A program made the position numbers and the translations under genes. Of a stretch of DNA of 64,000 nt, positions 1 through 13,000 are shown piece after piece; position 1 is the stretch's first letter; each line of letters opens with the position of its first letter. The notes under the pieces are model-generated. The model did no database searches, was not told the DNA's origin, and was given only the letters and a program-made list of their open reading frames with translations. Location: NCBI RefSeq assembly GCF_020882245.1, contig NC_083599.1, positions 9,920,001-9,984,000 of the forward strand. Direction: 5' to 3'. Source of the stretch: Rhopalosiphum padi. Lineage: Eukaryota; Arthropoda; Insecta; Hemiptera; Aphididae.

Positions 1-1084
1 TATTAAGTTATAAGTATACACAGAGTTTACTTCGGTGGTACGTATTGTATTTTCGATCATAATTTAAAACGTAAAGCAATTATTACACAACTATGATGAA
101 TCAATGATCTAACCAGGATAAGATAATATCCATATATAATTATTGTCATATTGCTACTTTGGAGGAAAAAAATACTATTCCAATATCCTCGCTGTCTATA
201 GCAGAGAAAGTTATTTTTGATTTATATAAGGATTAATCAAATAACTTTTACTATAATTCCGATTATTATAGGACACAATAGAACGAACTTCACCTACATT
301 GTCAACTGTCATATAAGCCCAACTTACAGGTACTATGGAGCACATCAGTATGTTATAAAATATAATATGTACATTTTTTAAATTACATACTTCAAAATAC
401 TGTTTTCAATTTTCTATCGTACATTAACGTCACTCGTGTATAATTTAAAACTCCACGGTTTCTCGGAAAATATAATATGGTATAACATATTCGTATAATA
501 AATAAATATCTGCTTAAAAGAACGCAGTACTCGCATATTATGATATTGTCGTCTTACATACAAAAGTATAAAATAACAAATGTGTGTTCAGCAGAACCAA
601 TTTTATGTTGTTAGCTTAAATATTAGAGCAATTTTACATTATCGATATTAAACTATATAAATACTCGTAATAATACTATCTAGGGCATCCGGTATAAGTT
701 TTTAACGAATTGTAATGTTCAAAGATAATTTTAATAACAACCGAAAGCTATGGAGTGTTTAAAACCGTTAATGAACACCGACAATTTTTTTTATAAAACC
801 AATAAGCGACGCGCGTGACGGTGTGTTGACAAATATTAATAGTAAATAGTTATATTAACGAATTATTGTCGTATACGTTCGACAGGAATCGTTCGGAATC
901 ACTACGAAAATTACCTATATTAGCATAAAATACCAAATAATATAACTTAATGTCTAAACTATTCACTGCGTCAGTATATGCATGTATAATATCATGACAT
1001 CTTCCGCCGCCGCCGCCGCCTTCTCATTCTAACGGATACAGCACACGCGAAAATAATAATAATAGCATACAGCACGACGATATA
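1..1084. other. AT-rich non-coding stretch
   Basis: No open frame longer than background is present on either strand. The stretch consists of short A/T runs and ATAATAT motifs, with one GC-rich trinucleotide repeat near its right end. I see no exon, RNA gene or terminal repeat in it. Confidence 0.6.
1004..1020. repeat. (CCG)n microsatellite
   Basis: A perfect CCG trinucleotide run of just under six units in otherwise AT-rich DNA. It is not inside a convincing reading frame. Confidence 0.9.
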
Positions 1085-1086
1085 TA

Positions 1087-1388
1087 CTGGGTGATTCGTT
1101 TTACACGAAACTCTCGGTATTTCTAAAACGGTTTACGTTTTTGAAAATATTTTTCAATATTATTTTAAATCGTTACAAAAAATTCTCAAGAAATAACGTG
1201 TTATTAAAAATATACGTGTTTTCAATTCCACATTCCATAATAGAATTTTTTTTTTCGGAGTACTTTGAACCATAAATATTATAATTTTTTTCCAAATGGG
1301 TATAATATGTTGTTTTGGATCGACTCAAAAACAAAAACGTCAGTGTTTTCTGAAATAACGATTGTTTTGCATTAAACGGATCACCCCG
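1087..1388. mobile_element. Mariner-type MITE with TA target duplication
   Basis: The left end reads CTGGGTGATTCGTTTTA and the reverse complement of the right end reads CGGGGTGATCCGTTTAA, giving imperfect inverted ends flanked by TA on both sides (1085-1086 and 1389-1390). At 302 bp it is far too short to encode a transposase. A chance minus-strand frame of 77 codons lies inside and is not a gene. The terminal motif GGGTGATTC is shared with the element nested in the MULE at 57535, so the two are probably distant members of the same Tc1/mariner-like group. TA duplication is the known signature of that superfamily; the family assignment is inference. Confidence 0.6.
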
Positions 1389-1390
1389 TA

Positions 1391-4125
1391 TGTTTGATAT
1401 AAGCACGACGCACTATAGTATAATATAATACATAATATTATAATGATAAACATTTAGACTTACAATAATAGCATAATATATACGTATAATATAATGTTGT
1501 TGCCTCGTAGCATAGTGGGTGGGCATCGCGTGCGAGATGTCCTGCATGGTCTGGCGAATTATACACATATCGCGTAGATGTACACAATAATGTATATTAT
1601 TATTAGTTATTACATTTCACTTATTGTTATAGGTGTGCGGCGGTAAACGCAATTATTTTGGCGTGCATGATTATCATCCAGATTCGACGATATTATTTTA
1701 ATAATATCGCACCGCGTTGTGTTCCATAATATGACGTTGTAAATGGAGAACAGGTATTAAAACAGAAGTGCAAGATAGACTGACACCGGAAACATCAGCA
1801 TTTGACCGAATTTAAAGCGCATAATATGCTAATAGTCGAAATGTATATACAGTCGCACATTGAGCGCATTATCTTCTCGTTTCGTGTCGTCGAAGTGATT
1901 AAAATCATATAGGTAGTGATATCGTATTATTTTTAAAACGTATTTTTGCATAATATGATCATATTATTATGTGGACATTTTTTAATTTTACGTGCAGCTT
2001 TCACAAATATATTGACATAATATTATTTAAATATTTAAACTAACTAAAAATCTCACAACATTTTCATGAGCATAAATAATTAATGCTCTTTGTAAGAATT
2101 TTTTTTTTTAGAAGATTAAACTAAAGAATTATTAAGACTTAAAACAGGAATTAAGTAATAATTAACAATTATTAAAATATGCAACATAAAAAAAAATATT
2201 GTAAACATGCACTTATTTATAATTGCACATAGGTCATAAGTATATTTTTTTAATTAAACTTATGAAAATGCTTGGTGAATAGTCCGCTAATTTTTTTAAT
2301 ATATATATGAAGCTGCTTTAATGGGCCTTAATCGTTATTATTATGCACTTTCAAGTATAAAAATCCTAATCGACTGGACATACAATAAATCCAGCAACAG
2401 GTAATTATAATATGACACATTTAATGAATTGTTAATATAATATCGAACATAACATCATTAGCGGGATATGACAGCCGAGTTTGTTATCAAAGACAACTGA
2501 CAAGTATTCCTAATACCTATCGTTTATAAAATTCCGTTACGATGGTACTATTAACTAATAAGTTATTATAATATTATCCATAACATATCAGAACAACACT
2601 TAAATGACCTTGAATTGCCTACACAAAACGCCGTCTTACAAATGAATGAAACTAAATAAATAATAGGTAATAATAATATTATATATGTTACTTTGTAAAT
2701 TATAATTAGATTAGTATTATAATCCAGTCAATATATTACACAGCCATCAACAGTTTATCAATCCAAATATTAAATTAAGTTGCTTTTCTAATTTCACATA
2801 AACATGATATTGAAAGTAATTTATATAGTATTTGTAAGTCAACATTTTGTATTTTTCCATTTTTTTTTTGTTTTATATATTGTCAATTGTATTAATTTAA
2901 ATGTTAAACATTAATATTGAACAAAACTAATTTTGTTTATCTTAGTGTTATAATTAAAATACATTAAAAAATGTTCTAATTAAAAAGCGTTTAATCTTGG
3001 TAAATTCTAAAAAAAAATTCAGATTGCGGTTGACAAATAAATGGTAAAGTTCAAAGAGTAGTTTAGATTAAAAATCGTACAAGCTGAAACCCCACGAAAA
3101 GATAATACAAAGACTGGATGCTTTTTGATAAAAAAAATAAATAAAAATACTGAATTCCGATATACTAATTTCTGAAATTCTGTATAAATGCAAAATAGTG
3201 ATATAAAGAAAACAAATATGGGAGTTTTTTATTTCGTATTTGGCTGTTAAATCGTAATAAATAAAAAAAAAAAATAAAGATAAAACGACCAAGAATCAAC
3301 AAATTTAATAAGAAAATACCAAAAAACCAAAAGTGAAAATAGTGGTATTTGCTTAGTCTTGCATATATTATAAACTATCAATTTAATTAAAAATAGGTAC
3401 GTTTCTATTATTCAGTTCATCAAAAATTCTAATAAACATTGTCAGTTTAATATCACTGACCTCTCGTCTATTAACTGAAAGTTGATAAACGAATTCATAT
3501 CACATCCCACGACTAAATTCTAGTGCAAATCGTACAACGATGGTGACTATCTGATCAAAATAACAAATCGCATAATATTAAGCTAACCCGAGAACCAATA
3601 GCGGTGACGACCCGTCATATCATATCATATTGACGTTTTACACACAAATAAACAACTAATTAAAATTCCCGAGAAAATACACTAATAAAATACAATGTGA
3701 ACGCAAAACGGTAACATTTCTATTCCAAATCTGGATTGGATTATCGAATTCAACGCCAGTTTGTGTGTAAAAAGTAAATCCAACAAAATCGCCGTCGGTT
3801 CGAATGGCGCAGTCAACATATCAAACTGAGAGATAAATTCATCACGTGAAGCTGATGCACACTTATCGTAGTAAAACAATTTATGAATTCAGTATAAGTT
3901 GGATTTATTAGATTTCCCGGGTTTGTATTGTATTTGAAAATAAACTTATTATGTAAAGGTAAACAACAACAATGTACCAAAAATATAGAATTCTCAAGAA
4001 TTTAATTTAAATTGTGTCTATCATACTCATCACATGGTGATTATTGTAATATCCTATGAATATTTATGTCTTAAATTCTAAGTACAGACTCATCTCTCTA
4101 CTTAGAATCTACTTATTGATTTGTT

Positions 4126-4126
<1 letters not shown>
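1391..4126. other. AT-rich non-coding stretch
   Basis: About 2.7 kb of A/T-rich sequence with no credible coding region. The two longest minus-strand frames (3068-3292 and 3682-3879) lack supporting splice sites or recognisable motifs. The second has somewhat mixed composition but cannot be assigned. Confidence 0.5.

Positions 4127-4167
<41 letters not shown>
4127..4167. repeat. Poly-T tract, 41 bases
   Basis: An uninterrupted run of 41 T. On the minus strand it is a poly-A run, so it could mark the tail of a retroposed sequence ending here. The adjoining 4168-4330 sequence shows no recognisable ORF, so replication slippage is equally possible. Confidence 0.85.
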
Positions 4168-4169
<2 letters not shown>

Positions 4170-6097
4170 TCTGTTACCGACAATGTTTGGAGCAGTAAAA
4201 ATGATTTATTCTTCAACTTTAAAGGTAATTTCTAGTAGCAAATCGGATTTAGTTGAAACAAAGAAATCAAAAGTAAAAACTTCTCAGCACTTTTCAAAAT
4301 AATTAAGAAAAATCAAATAAAACATGAAGTAAAAGCAGAAAATTTTACACAAACTATGTTTTGACGAAATCTATTTTATTGTTGTTTTTGTTGTTGTTGT
4401 TGTTGTTGTTATAATTTAAAAACAAATAGTTACAAAGACTCGAATTATTTAATAAACGTTTGTATACATATAAATTTCAAGATATTTTAATAAAGAACTT
4501 CGCGTACGTTTTGTTTACCGCAATTAAATCATATAAAAAAGTCGACATAGTTCATTGATAAGCATTTCAAATTAAAATTAAAAGTAAATTTGCGGGAAAA
4601 ATCAAAGATTTGTTAAACCTTTGGTAGTATTGTCTAATCGACATGAGGTCCTACGAGAAAAAATAACGCATAATGTATAAAAAAAATTGTAATACTATAT
4701 TTATTTTGTACATAATTTATCATGTTCGTACGTAAAATAAATAATGATTATTATGTGTTGGCAAGAGGTGAATTTATTGTATTTTTAAGACTACTATATT
4801 GTTTTTATAAACACATTTTTTTTAAAAAAAAAAAACGAAAAATAAAAAAAAGTATTATAATAAAAATACTATTCCGGTGTTCATGAGCATAAAATCATAA
4901 TAATATAATATATTTTATTATAGCATACGCGAGTCAATGAACTGCGGTTATTGCTGACATGGCTAACTACAATTCAGTTACATAATTTTTTTTTATTATT
5001 ATTAATTACCTATTAATCACTATATATCTACACGTAAACTTTGTAGTTCGAAATCAAATACATTATCAGTGATAATTTATCACAATTCTAAATTATCATG
5101 TCATTTTGAATATTTATTTTCCTAAAATATCGACTAATTAACTTTATGGATTTGGTTAAGTGCAATCAAAATAAATTGCATTATATCATATTATTATACA
5201 TATATTTTACTCCTCGCGTCTCGTTGAAAGGGTTGCCGCTTTCAGTGTCTAAAGGGAATATTGGGGTGGATCATGATTTTGTATTTCTATGCACATTCGA
5301 AATCATATATTTTTAATAAATTAAATAATAATTTCTCAAGTTAATAATTAATTAAATTTTACTTTTTTAAAAATGAAATTATGTAAATAGTTTTTATATA
5401 ACTTTTATAGATTTAAAAGTCTTACATCATATTTTTATTCAACTCATCGCAGTCATTGTTGTTTACATATCATACGACAACTTGTAACTTAAAAGTTCAT
5501 AAGTGATAACTTTAATATTTTATTTATTTGAACTATCAATATAGAACCTGTCTGGCTTCTTATGAATGATTATTCAATAGTATCCAAAATGTAATAACTC
5601 AAAATAATTGTTAATATTCATATAACCATTAAAACCAGTGTTTGCTTATAATAATAATATTACTACAATAAAGACGTTCATATTCGTTATTCAATTAGCC
5701 ATTTCTAAAAAATAAAAAAAACTTTAAAAATAAAGTAAAAATCATGAACCAAAAGTACTGTTTAAAAAATTGTTGCATAAATATTTTTAAATTCAAAATA
5801 TATAATTATATAAATAAATAATTATTACTCTTGTCCATTATTAAAACTCAAACGAGAACAGTGCAATTATAATAAGGCGTTATCTTTAATTTAATTTATA
5901 AAAAAATCTGTCGTCAAGTCAGTAAATTTATATTATATTTAGAATAATATTAATGTTTTTATGTTAACAATGAATTAGTATTAGTAATTATTAGTTGAAT
6001 TAATTAATTAAAACGACGTTAGGTACCTACTTATGATACATATATATATATAAAATTGTTATTGTTATTACCTAACTAAAACGTATATATATATATA
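4168..6097. other. AT-rich non-coding stretch with (TTG)n
   Basis: No coding signal. It contains a (TTG)n microsatellite at about 4388-4410 and an (AT)n run at about 6082-6100 that abuts the next mobile element. Confidence 0.55.
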
Positions 6098-6377
6098 TAT
6101 AGTCGTAACTAGGGGGGACTTGGATGGGCTTCAGCCTCGCCAGATTTTTTGGGTAAATGTATGTGCATATAAACATATTAGTATTAATTTTATTTTTGCC
6201 TACAATATAACAAAATATAATGTTTCATATAAACGAATAATCATTCAAATCAGTTGTAAACAGCAATAGAAACAATAAATAATATTCGAATTAAACAAAA
6301 ATTGCTATAAAACATTTTTAGGAATTTAACCCCCCCCCCCCCTAACTTAAAGGACTAGTTACGCACTTACGCTTATG
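6098..6377. mobile_element. MITE with CATAGGCGTAA-type ends, copy 1
   Basis: The left end reads TATAGTCGTAACTAGG. The reverse complement of the right end begins CATAAGCGTAAG and then repeats a CGTAACTAG motif, so the two ends are inverted relatives of one another and of the better-preserved copy at 17952-18380. The left boundary lies directly against an (AT)n run, which hides any target duplication; the flanks match only loosely. The interior is non-coding and holds a 13-C run at 6330-6342. The hAT assignment rests on the 8-bp duplication of the other copy. Confidence 0.45.
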
Positions 6378-8388
6378 CGTTTATATGCGTATATAGCAAT
6401 ATATGTATTAACTTACAATAGAATTATTAGTATTTTATAAAACTGTGCGTATATAGTTCGTGATTCATGATTTTTTTTTTTTAATAATGTAGTATTAATT
6501 TATATACGAAAAACGAGATTACTCGTACGGAAAAAAATATCATCATTTTGTAATTCAAGCTTGTAAATTGAATGTGTTCAGGTGCATTTTTTGTTACTTT
6601 GTAGAAAGATTAAATCTTGGTCGAAATTTGTTTTACATTACCATTAGTGTATACACAAATGTGTATTTTGTGTGTTTTTACATAATAGTGGTTTTGAGCG
6701 TATTGCTACGTTATTCAAATTTTGTTGTTGGTGAACGCGTTTTTATTATTATATTTCGGACATTCTGGCAAATCGTGATACGGTCTACGGAGGTTTCAGT
6801 TAACGATCGTTGATTCCAATAACAATTTGACTTTCATTTCCTCAGGTCAAATTGTATTACGATTGTTGTTTCCAATATAACGCATATTCTTGAGTAAAAT
6901 TCCAAAAAATTAAATTAAATTAATAAATAATACGTTGGTAAGGACGGTATGTTTATGTATGCAGATACTATATATTTTAACTAAGATTTTAATAAAATGC
7001 AATTTGAATTAAAAAATGTTGGTGGATGTTGCATAAGCGTAATGTGTAAACAGACAAAAATCATATTATTTTATCACTGAAGAGAGATACTTATAATCAA
7101 CCCACTCTTCTCTTACATATCTCAAGTTATTCATTATTTTTTACGAAATATTTTTCTCATGGTACTATCAACTGTTATTATTTCATAGACTTTAAACTAA
7201 ATACAGTGGTTTGATGTGAATTATCACTCTATGTAGAATGGTCATTAACTACTTTAACGTGAAATGTTTTATAAGTTTATGATGTTAATTGATTAGTTTT
7301 AAAACATAATATCAACCGTTAAAAAACAACAACTACAGTCATCAGAAAATAGAATTATTATTATAATTATTATTTATTTACAAAATATTGCATAATAATA
7401 TAACATAATACATTGTATAATGTAGCACTGACCATATTTGTGTGGGAGACCCGTGCAAATTGATAGTTAAAAATCTGGTAACTATTAGCTACTGATGTGG
7501 TTCGTTGAAAACGACGGGTATAATATAAATATACATTTTTAAGTTCCAACAAGACGTATACCAACAAATACTAAGTTATACGATAAATATTTTTATATTA
7601 CGTTTGTGTAAGAAAATTCCAATCAAGTGAAATACAATTTGTGTTTCAAGATAAACTTTTTGGAATGTTATTATAAGTACTTGACACTTTTAAACGAAGT
7701 ATAAGCTGACAAATATTAATAAGTCGAACCGTCGTAAAAATATGTTAAAAAATAATGTTTATTTTATGCGTGAAGTTTGGCTCCAAAAAGCATCCAAAAA
7801 TATTATTGTGAGCATAGCGACGACGCGTACAATTATTATTATAATATTTATTATTTTAAACGGGTTTACGATTAATTCTGACTGCGTGTGGTGGTGGTGG
7901 TGGTGGTGGTGGTGGAGGTGGTGGGATACTGCAGCATACGTATTATTTACAGTGTTAATGCAGTTATATAATAATAATATTATATGAACTATTAAGCACA
8001 CATTATTATCGTTGTATTCGACTCGGCGAAAACTTTTCGTTATCGCGTGCGCCACGAGTCTGATTCCACGTGAAATATGGTTTATAATATTGTTATATAT
8101 AAACACTATGCATACTCGACTATGCTTTCGATATCGTTGTCGAAAATAATAACAATTTCGAAACGACATGATTTCCCGTCTTCATTAGCTCGTTGTGATT
8201 AAATGTCTATGTTACTCGGGGACGTCACTGATTCGACCGTTTTGTAATATTATGATATATAGACATATAGTGTTACAAGTACCAGCTGCAGTGTGATACA
8301 TATACTTCATGTTATTGTCATTTTATCGCATTTAATAACGTGTAAAATAAAATTTATGAAACCGCGAATGTTTATATTTTATTGTCGC
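6378..8388. other. Non-coding stretch with (TGG)n
   Basis: AT-rich sequence. Long frames around 7742-8169 on both strands are produced by the (TGG)n repeat at 7889-7924 and are not convincing genes. No splice or domain signal was recognised. Confidence 0.5.
7889..7924. repeat. (TGG)n microsatellite
   Basis: A TGG trinucleotide run with one interruption near its right end. It reads as poly-Trp on the plus strand and poly-His on the minus strand, and explains the spurious frames here. Confidence 0.9.
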
Positions 8389-8414
8389 CTAACGCGGAAG
8401 GGTCGTACATCCAC

Positions 8415-8574
8415 CAGCCAAACTAAATAATAATGACGTAATTTCTGCTATATCGGATGGGAAAATATATACGTTTAGCTTTCGACAAAAGCACCTATCC
8501 TGGGCTACTCGCTTTAAATCTAAACGAAAATCATCCGATTCCAGACTTATCCTATCCAAATCATTATCAACCAC
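8415..8574 (-). CDS. Candidate internal exon, possible Shroom ASD2-like
   Basis: On the minus strand a pyrimidine-leaning stretch ending in TTTTGCAG precedes an open frame starting VVDNDLDRISLES. The frame continues through RKLNVYIFPS and ends with DIAEITSLLFSLAG, just before a possible GT donor at 8414. That gives a 160-bp exon starting in phase 0 and ending in phase 1. If not spliced there, the frame runs nine more residues to a TAG at 8389, followed closely by AATAAA. The tail resembles by eye the segment of the Shroom actin-binding domain 2 that precedes its conserved RLAR motif. Shroom proteins recruit Rho kinase to apical junctions. I could not find the following RLAR exon or the preceding helix exon, so the identity is tentative. 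It could equally be a chance frame or another coiled-coil protein. Confidence 0.33.
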
Positions 8575-11034
8575 CTGCAAAAGCATAAACAATAATTAAT
8601 AAAGTCCTAACAATACCAGAGTCTGGGAAATAATCTAAATATTCAAAACTAATAGAACGCTCCAGGTGTTTTAGTCCATTTTTAATCGCCAAATCGTCAA
8701 CACTTCGTGCGGTGTATAACAATAATAATGACTGCCAAAAACATGTCCTCGATTCGAAGTTAGTAAAAAACCATTAGTCACTACCTCTCCCTTCGCCGAT
8801 AAGAAACGCCGTTTTTATCTTCGAATAGACCACTGTAGTTAGTACCTATGTTATTGAGTGTTGAAATTCGACCTAAGTCCGATGACTACAAGAGTAAACG
8901 ATTTGTGCGTGCATAATTTATGAAACTAAGCAATCTTTAAGACCTGCGTACGTATATTATATAGATAACTCGGTAATATAAACATTTACGGAAATACCTA
9001 TCTGACATGTAGGTAAATCCCATTGCAAGTCATCTGATCAATAGACCGTAATTGGAATTTGGAAATCACAAGTCAAATTTAATATACATTTCGCTCGACG
9101 GGTCAAACGTCCGCCGTCTTTTAAAAGAAAAAAAAATACCGTGAGGGATTTAAATGTCGACGGGATTCGTAGGTATATATATTACAGTTTATATAGCCAA
9201 AGACGTATAATTTAGCCAATAATGTAAATTGCCCACGTCCAAAAACTCAACATCGACCTGTGCGTTCTTTTCCCTACAGACGATTATTGTTAAAAAATGT
9301 TAATGGGGTCTGATGCCCCACGCGACTATTGTTCGATTACTAATTTGAATACTCGTCGTTGCGGTGATCTGATTGATGTCGAATTTAACTGTAAAATGTC
9401 TTAAATTCTAATACTTTGAATCGGGGGGGGGGAGGGGGAGCACAGGAATCGATCTTATAATAAGTGTAATAACAGATATTGGCTGAGGTATATTATATTT
9501 CATCGACTGAGATACTATGTAAGTATCTTTCTATGGTGGCACTCGTTCGTACTGCAATGTTGTTCGCACGTCTTCCCATTCAAATTTAACTGCGTTGAAG
9601 TCTCGACGTCAATAAATAAAAAATATTTACACATGAAAATATTTTTAATGTGCTTACACACAATAGGTTGTACATCGAAATCTACTAAAATGTATTGTAT
9701 AATAATTATATTTTGAGATTGTATCTACATTTTTTAACATGATCAACAACGATTGATTATCAATTAAACAAGATCGGTCATAATTACGTTATAACTATTG
9801 CCTACTTACATTTTAGATCAAAATCTAATTCATATATAATATACCAATATGTTTATACTATATATCTATTGAGTGTCATTTAATTATTTGAATGATCGGT
9901 TAAGGTAACGAAATAAAATATATGATAATTATTAGTTATTATAGTATCGGTGATTATTGTGTATTCACGTGGTTTTATAATACGCTGCATAAAGCTTGTA
10001 TCTATATCTGTTTAGTATAAAAATTTTTTTTAAATTATTTCACCTAAACATTTAGAAGTTTAAAAAAGCATAGTTCCCCCTTCCCGAACAACAAAATAAT
10101 AATATGAATATTTCATTCTGAAAACATTTTTTTAACTATTTTAGAAAACGATTATGGATTATCTTAATTTGACGATGATTAATGATCATTACTACATACC
10201 TAGCAGTGAATAGATTTCAATGTAAACTCAATTTAAAGTGTAGATAAATAAACAATAGCTGTACTGTTAGATTTAGATTTTTAGATTGTTATGTATTTCG
10301 TTTGGTGAGATGAAATAAAAAGAAAATAATAAATATTAATAATTTAATTTATTACAAATATATTAATATTATATTTAAATAAGTTTAACACTGATAATTT
10401 GTATGTGGAATATATATGCTACAACCATTAATCCAAAATATCGTTTAAACATAAACTATATATTTTATTTATAATAAAGAGGTATTTAGTAACAAATACA
10501 AAATAGAATTATTAACGTGATAACATAATTTTTAAAATTAATAAACAGCTATGAGTATATTTCAATTTATCAAAAATTATGTCTTACTTAACGAATATAT
10601 TTAAAAAAAAAATAAAAATGGCTTAAGGAGTTTCGAAAGATTTGATCCCGAAACTTTCACAATCATTCATAATTTACTTCATATACACAGCTTTACAAAC
10701 TACTTCAGCAACTGCACAACATAATTTATCTTCTCCACGCAGATTAAAAACTTGAATGCAATCAATGACGGTTAGGTTAAGCGCTTAAATAGACGTTGCA
10801 TTACTTCATTTCTACAGAATGATGAAATAATAGGAGCATTTGAAAAATCAAATAGATTTTTTACAATGATTTTTTTTATTTATATTATAATATTTTTTAT
10901 TATGTGCGTGCTATGGCTATTTAATATTTATTAATTAGGTATCCTTAATCATTATTATAGTCATTACCAAATAATCAAGAAATATATGGATTTAAAGATA
11001 TGTTCAATGTAGATAATAAATAGGTACTATAAAA
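8575..11034. other. Non-coding stretch with scattered protein-like frames
   Basis: Directly upstream (minus sense) of the candidate exon, 8617-8773 is open in a protein-like frame containing SVDDLAIKNGLKHLERSIS and ending at a possible GT. Its phase does not fit the 8574 exon and the intervening gap is only about 42 bp, so they do not form a simple spliced pair. Other frames in the same interval also look protein-like. The rest is AT-rich with a G-rich run at 9423-9439, and nothing else is recognised. Confidence 0.4.
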
Positions 11035-11057
11035 CAGGGGTGGACAATTATTTAAAC
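11035..11057. mobile_element. Left end of an older CAGGGGTGG-type repeat
   Basis: The sequence CAGGGGTGGACAATTATTT resembles a typical hAT-type terminus. It appears to continue after the nested element at 11217 (GCTACGTGTCAAG). No matching right end was found, so the outer repeat is either truncated to the right or too diverged to delimit. Confidence 0.4.
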
Positions 11058-11208
11058 CAGAAGTTCCCAACCTTTTTGACTCACGACACCCTTAGTCAAT
11101 TTCTAAAAATAATAATTAATAATTAATAATTATTAATAATTTCTTTAAGGTCTATAGACTAAAAATATTTATTAAATAGTTTCGCGGCACCCTGGTTGGG
11201 AAACTCTT
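11058..11208. mobile_element. hAT-type MITE nested in another repeat
   Basis: A 151-bp element whose left end is CAGAAGTTCCCAACC; the reverse complement of the right end is AAGAGTTTCCCAACC. It is flanked by a perfect 8-bp direct repeat ATTTAAAC (11050-11057 and 11209-11216). An 8-bp duplication with short imperfect inverted ends is the hAT signature. Removing the element and one duplication rejoins the outer CAGGGGTGG repeat, which dates this insertion as the younger of the two. Confidence 0.7.
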
Positions 11209-11216
11209 ATTTAAAC

Positions 11217-13000
11217 GCTACGTGTCAAGAATTAAAAATTATCGTAATCTTATTGAATAATTAATATATATTATTATGAAAAAAGGTTGATTTAGGTACT
11301 TATTATAATAATATTATTTTTTATTTTTGTATAATACTTGATGCCAATTCGTTGATATTTTGTTTGTGAAAATATTTTAATTTTTCACACGTCAAAATAT
11401 TTTGTGGTGCCACCTCAGACACGCATGCCACGAATTTTTTATCTTTTCTGTGATCTGTAGAGTGTAAAAACAACTATATAATATACCTATGGCCTAATGA
11501 ACATTAATAAAATAGATGGTAAAAATACAAAAAAAAAAAAAATGAACATTCCCTTTAAGTACGTTGTGAATCTGCACCCGGATAAATAATATTCGTATGT
11601 TAAGACGCAATATAATATGTTATATTTTTTGACATTTTTCGAAGTATTGCTTTTTAGACTTAAGCCCTTTCGTAAACAATTGAATGATATATTTAACTAT
11701 GTTCGTGCAACATATTATAGTATAATATCGTTTTATAAAATGTATATTAAATTTTATTTTGCCGCAAACAATGATGATGACCATAATATTTTAAATTTTA
11801 ATATACCTACGACAATATCATATTGTATAATATGATCATTGACGTTGACGTTGATATCTCTTTCGCTTATATTGCGTTTTCGAAGGTTCACGTCGTACGG
11901 TTAAAATACGTGCTTTATTTTGTGTACACATATTATATTGCGTAGGTACTAACGTTTAGGAAACGTCGAGCGGATGGTTATTTTGTTTTGTAAATCGATG
12001 CCGAGACGAAAGGCCGATCGAGATGACCGCCGACGGTTCCGTCTCGTATATACGCACACACAGTGTATAGGACCCGATAGATGTACGAGTATTCGCACGC
12101 GCGCATAAAAGTTTCCAAAGAGGCTTAAGTTTTTTTTTTTTTTTCAAACGGATCCGATAGAGAGAGTAAGTAAATAATAATAATAATAATAATAATATAT
12201 AAACCTTTACAGTGTTTGTATATTGAAAAAGTTGTCTAATAAATCGGCTGCGATCGAGCGGAGTAGTATAAAGAGTGGTTGATTTTTTTATATATATATA
12301 CATCTATATATAGTTTACCGCAAACACGAGGTCTATATACCCACTTATACATAGCGATACATCATATATTTTTATTTTATGATATTTATATTATGTATCA
12401 AAGGCATGGACCTCGATTTAAAAGAGGGGGAGGAACTATTATAATAGGAAAGAGTTTAATTTTTTTTCTTTGATTGTTCATTTGATTCAAACCAAAGTAT
12501 TTATTTAACTGCCACTCAACCAATTACTCACAATCATTATAAATACGTAAGTAAACTGAAACGCGTTATGAAAAAATAATGACTAATCTATTTCAGAATA
12601 CGACGAAATTAACACTTTGTCTGTGCAACTAAAATAAAAAAAAGGCACGTATGTCACCTTCACTTTCAAAACTTATACTGCAATATAGCCTCAAATACAT
12701 AAATATATGTATATATAGTTAAATATTATTTCCGTTGATGGCGTTTCCGCATTAAACGACGCGCGTTTTACTGATTTTGGCAAATACACATCATAATAAT
12801 ATTATATAAAATATAACAATAATAATAATGATGACAATACGAAGTATATAATTTTATTATAAGTCGCTTGCGTGCGTAATTTATTAAACGAATCGCATAA
12901 ACGCACACTCGACGTCGTCGTCGTCGTCGTCGTCGTCATCGTATTATTATTATTATTATCATTATTATTTATTGGCCTCGTAGCGCATATATACTCACTA
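11217..13000. other. Non-coding stretch rich in microsatellites
   Basis: Holds (TAA)n at 12174-12196, (GTC)n at 12911-12937 and (TTA)n at 12942-12960, with AT-rich spacers. Frames at 11617-11835, 11956-12303 and 12279-12473 lack coding character. Confidence 0.5.

Noticed and set aside
1173..1406. Minus-strand 77-codon frame
   Set aside because: Lies almost entirely within the mariner-type MITE and shows no transposase motif.
7742..8169. Frames with poly-Trp and poly-His
   Set aside because: Driven by the (TGG)n repeat, with no other coding evidence.
10674..10785. Minus-strand 36-codon frame with VFNLRGEDKLCCAVAEVV
   Set aside because: Looks protein-like, but it is too short, lacks clear splice sites and matches no family I can name.
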